Source: Bacillus sp. S/N-304-OC-R1 (GTDB lineage Bacteria > Bacillota > Bacilli > Bacillales > Cytobacillaceae). From it: a stretch of DNA of 64,000 nucleotides. The position numbers were made by a program, and so were the translations under genes. This document shows, piece by piece, positions 62,484 through 64,000 of this stretch (positions are counted from its first letter, which is position 1; every line of letters begins with the position of its first letter). Below the pieces are notes generated by a model that was given only the letters and a program-made list of their open reading frames with translations, ran no database searches and was not told the DNA's origin. The DNA is taken from assembly GCF_019749375.1 (NCBI RefSeq), contig NZ_JACWFE010000014.1, positions 46,544-110,543 on the forward strand, read 5' to 3'.

Positions 62484-62528
62484 TTTAATTATGTCCTCCT
62501 ACATACGATGAATTATTTACATAGCTAT

Positions 62529-62558
62529 ATTTTAACCCCTTTCGGAGAATTGACTCAA
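62529..62558 (-). promoter_or_regulatory. Candidate sigma-A promoter of arginase
   Basis: TTGAGT (62558-62553), 18 bases, TAAAAT (62534-62529), 45 bases before the start codon. Confidence 0.55.
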
Positions 62559-62726
62559 CTCGACAAAAATCTGAATATATATGCAGAATTAACTTAAAAT
62601 TTCTACTCTTGTTCACTCACATTATGCAGAAGTATTCTAGTTTGAAATGTAATTGGTAATTTTTATGTTATGCTTCTCTTAGACCAAAGACATCATAACG
62701 ATGAAAACCGTTCATTTTTTCTAAAA

Positions 62727-62768
62727 AACAAAAAAACCTTTAGGAATAGATTTTCCTAAAGGTTTTTT
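62727..62768 (-). terminator. Terminator of the rRNA-tRNA operon
   Basis: AAAAAACCTTTAGGA pairs with TCCTAAAGGTTTTTT, directly downstream of the last tRNA gene on the minus strand. Confidence 0.88.
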
Positions 62769-62778
62769 CAACAATAAG

Positions 62779-62851
62779 TGAGCCATGAAGGACTCGAACC
62801 TTCGACCCTCTGATTAAAAGTCAGATGCTCTACCGACTGAGCTAATGGCTC
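62779..62851 (-). tRNA. tRNA-Lys (anticodon TTT)
   Basis: Cloverleaf with acceptor GAGCCAT/ATGGCTC and anticodon loop CTTTTAA. CCA is not encoded. Confidence 0.95.
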
Positions 62852-62885
62852 ATATTAAATATTTTTTATAAAGATTGTAGTCCTA

Positions 62886-62974
62886 AACTTGCTCCAAAGT
62901 CCTACGGTCTTTGTCGCAAATTTTTAAAAAACCATTCGGAGAAGCAAAGCTTCGCAGAAGTTTTTAAAAATTGG
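62886..62974 (-). repeat. tRNA spacer repeat, copy 1
   Basis: The spacer between tRNA-Lys and tRNA-Gln shares CTCCAAAGTCCT(A/T)(C/T)GGTCTTTGTC, a following A-rich part, an ACCATTC motif and GCAAGCTT-like bases with the spacer at 63313-63400. It is a duplicated spacer segment of about 85 bases. Confidence 0.7.
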
Positions 62975-62975
62975 C

Positions 62976-63046
62976 TGGGCTAGCTGGATTCGAACCAACG
63001 CATGTCGCAGTCAAAGTGCGATGCCTTACCGCTTGGCTATAGCCCA
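62976..63046 (-). tRNA. tRNA-Gln (anticodon TTG)
   Basis: Acceptor TGGGCTA/TAGCCCA and anticodon loop CTTTGAC; matches the usual Bacillus tRNA-Gln. Confidence 0.95.
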
Positions 63047-63202
63047 TTGATGTAACCTTCCTTGAAATACTTCTGTAGTTAATTATTCCGACATAATCTT
63101 CATATTACTACAAAATAAATTCAAAGATTTATCAAATTTTACAAAATAAAAAGGACTAATGATATCTTGTCCCATTTTTAATGTTTTTATTAAAAAAAAT
63201 GG

Positions 63203-63284
63203 TGGTGGGGGACGGATTCGAACCGCCGAACCCTCAGGGAGCGGATTTACAGTCCGCCGCGTTTAGCCACTTCGCTACCCCACC
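63203..63284 (-). tRNA. tRNA-Tyr (anticodon GTA)
   Basis: 82-base gene with a long variable arm, acceptor GGTGGGG/CCCCACC, anticodon loop CTGTAAA. CCA is encoded. Confidence 0.95.
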
Positions 63285-63312
63285 ATAGTGTAAATAAAGT
63301 TAGTTATTATAA

Positions 63313-63400
63313 CATGCTCCAAAGTCCTTTGGTCTTTGTCACAAAAATAAAAAATTACCATTCAAAGAAGGCAAGCTTTAAAGCCATAATTTTTTATTTG
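63313..63400 (-). repeat. tRNA spacer repeat, copy 2
   Basis: Second copy of the spacer segment at 62886-62974, here between tRNA-Tyr and tRNA-Thr. Inner stems AAAAAATTA/TAATTTTTT could make it fold. Confidence 0.7.
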
Positions 63401-63404
63401 TGGT

Positions 63405-63476
<72 letters not shown>

Positions 63477-63483
63477 AAATTAA

Positions 63484-63556
63484 TGGAGGATGACGGGATC
63501 GAACCGCCGACCCTCTGCTTGTAAGGCAGATGCTCTCCCAGCTGAGCTAATCCTCC
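63484..63556 (-). tRNA. tRNA-Val (anticodon TAC)
   Basis: Acceptor GGAGGAT/ATCCTCC and anticodon loop CTTACAA. Confidence 0.95.
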
Positions 63557-63563
63557 GTTTTGG

Positions 63564-63635
63564 TGACCCATACGGGATTCGAACCCGTGTTACCGCCGTG
63601 AAAGGGCGGTGTCTTAACCGCTTGACCAATGGGCC
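63564..63635 (-). tRNA. tRNA-Glu (anticodon TTC)
   Basis: Acceptor GGCCCAT/ATGGGTC and anticodon loop CTTTCAC. CCA is encoded. Confidence 0.95.
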
Positions 63636-63656
63636 ATATATTGTAATAGTATGGTA

Positions 63657-63729
63657 AGCTTCCAAGCGGGCTCGAACCGCTGACCTCTTCCTTACCATGG
63701 AAGTGCTCTACCTGCTGAGCTATGGAAGC
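63657..63729 (-). tRNA. tRNA-Thr (anticodon GGT)
   Basis: Acceptor GCTTCCA/TGGAAGC and anticodon loop ATGGTAA. Second threonine tRNA in the cluster. Confidence 0.93.
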
Positions 63730-63768
63730 ACAAAAACTACCTGCTCATCTAGATTAATTTAAAAATGG

Positions 63769-63840
63769 CTCCGCAGGTAGGATTCGAACCTACGACCGTT
63801 CGGTTAACAGCCGAATGCTCTACCACTGAGCTACTGCGGA
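63769..63840 (-). tRNA. tRNA-Asn (anticodon GTT)
   Basis: Acceptor TCCGCAG/CTGCGGA, anticodon loop CTGTTAA. CCA is encoded. First tRNA after the 5S gene. Confidence 0.95.
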
Positions 63841-63854
63841 ATAATATGTATATA

Positions 63855-63971
<117 letters not shown>

Positions 63972-64000
63972 CTATTTTAATTGAGAGTTTGTTCCCTCAA

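Noticed and set aside
63480..63698. 72-residue minus-strand ORF
   Set aside because: It runs through tRNA-Val, tRNA-Glu and tRNA-Thr genes and is not coding.

Overview
The window is low-GC Gram-positive DNA from a spore-forming Bacillaceae species (Bacillus/Cytobacillus-like). The species cannot be fixed from sequence alone. Evidence: a sigW-rsiW-cdaA-cdaR-glmM-glmS block in Bacillus order, a glmS ribozyme, a Spo0E-like phosphatase, a dltXABCD operon, Zur-type operators, strong AGGAGG ribosome-binding sites with many TTG/GTG starts, and an rRNA-tRNA cluster with Bacillus-type tRNAs.

Layout. 1-4.25 kb: 3' part of a MocR-like gene, then a two-component system with a lipoprotein; a copy of the MocR gene's last codons follows the cassette. 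4.3-6.5 kb: GNAT acetyltransferases, a GNAT remnant and an array of 52-bp hairpin repeats. 6.5-18 kb: ordinary minus-strand genes (NERD protein, Vga-type ABC-F protein behind an attenuator-like leader, methyltransferase, DUF2238-like membrane protein, frameshifted lipoprotein, endonuclease IV plus Fpg glycosylase, amino-acid permease, EamA exporter). 18-24.5 kb: two tandem TetR genes followed by two GNAT genes (one Eis-like), a hydrolase and an M3 peptidase. 24.9-29.2 kb: dltXABCD. 30-36 kb: MacB-like ABC transporter with its own two-component system. 36.4-39.2 kb: VOC and GNAT genes, partly decayed, a CPBP protease, an HU pseudogene, a DUF2187 protein, and a c-di-GMP-I riboswitch in front of a 77-residue unknown protein.

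39.2-47 kb is a decaying metal-homeostasis island. Intact genes are a cysteine-poor L33 (zinc-sparing type), a CobW/ZagA GTPase and a ZnuA-like zinc lipoprotein, with three Zur-like boxes. Broken genes are a YcgR-like permease, a YcgQ-like protein, an MFS exporter and a collapsed arsB-arsC pair. Repeat fragments are scattered through it and recur at 53.5 kb. 47.1-51.3 kb is a compact thiol-redox group (CcdA, two-component system, OsmC-like, membrane protein, TlpA/ResA-like). 51.8-53.4 kb holds divergent DinB and WYL-regulator genes.

53.8-64 kb is core chromosome: glmS with ribozyme, glmM, cdaR, cdaA (cell-wall precursor and c-di-AMP synthesis), rsiW and sigW with a canonical SigW promoter, a Spo0E-like gene, arginase, eight tRNA genes and a 5S rRNA gene, all on the minus strand except the Spo0E-like gene. 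Envelope-stress functions recur: sigW, dlt, an ABC transporter with a two-component system, and the ABC-F protein. No CRISPR array, prophage or intact insertion sequence was recognised. The best leads are the riboswitch-controlled small gene, the attenuator leader and the decaying Zur island.
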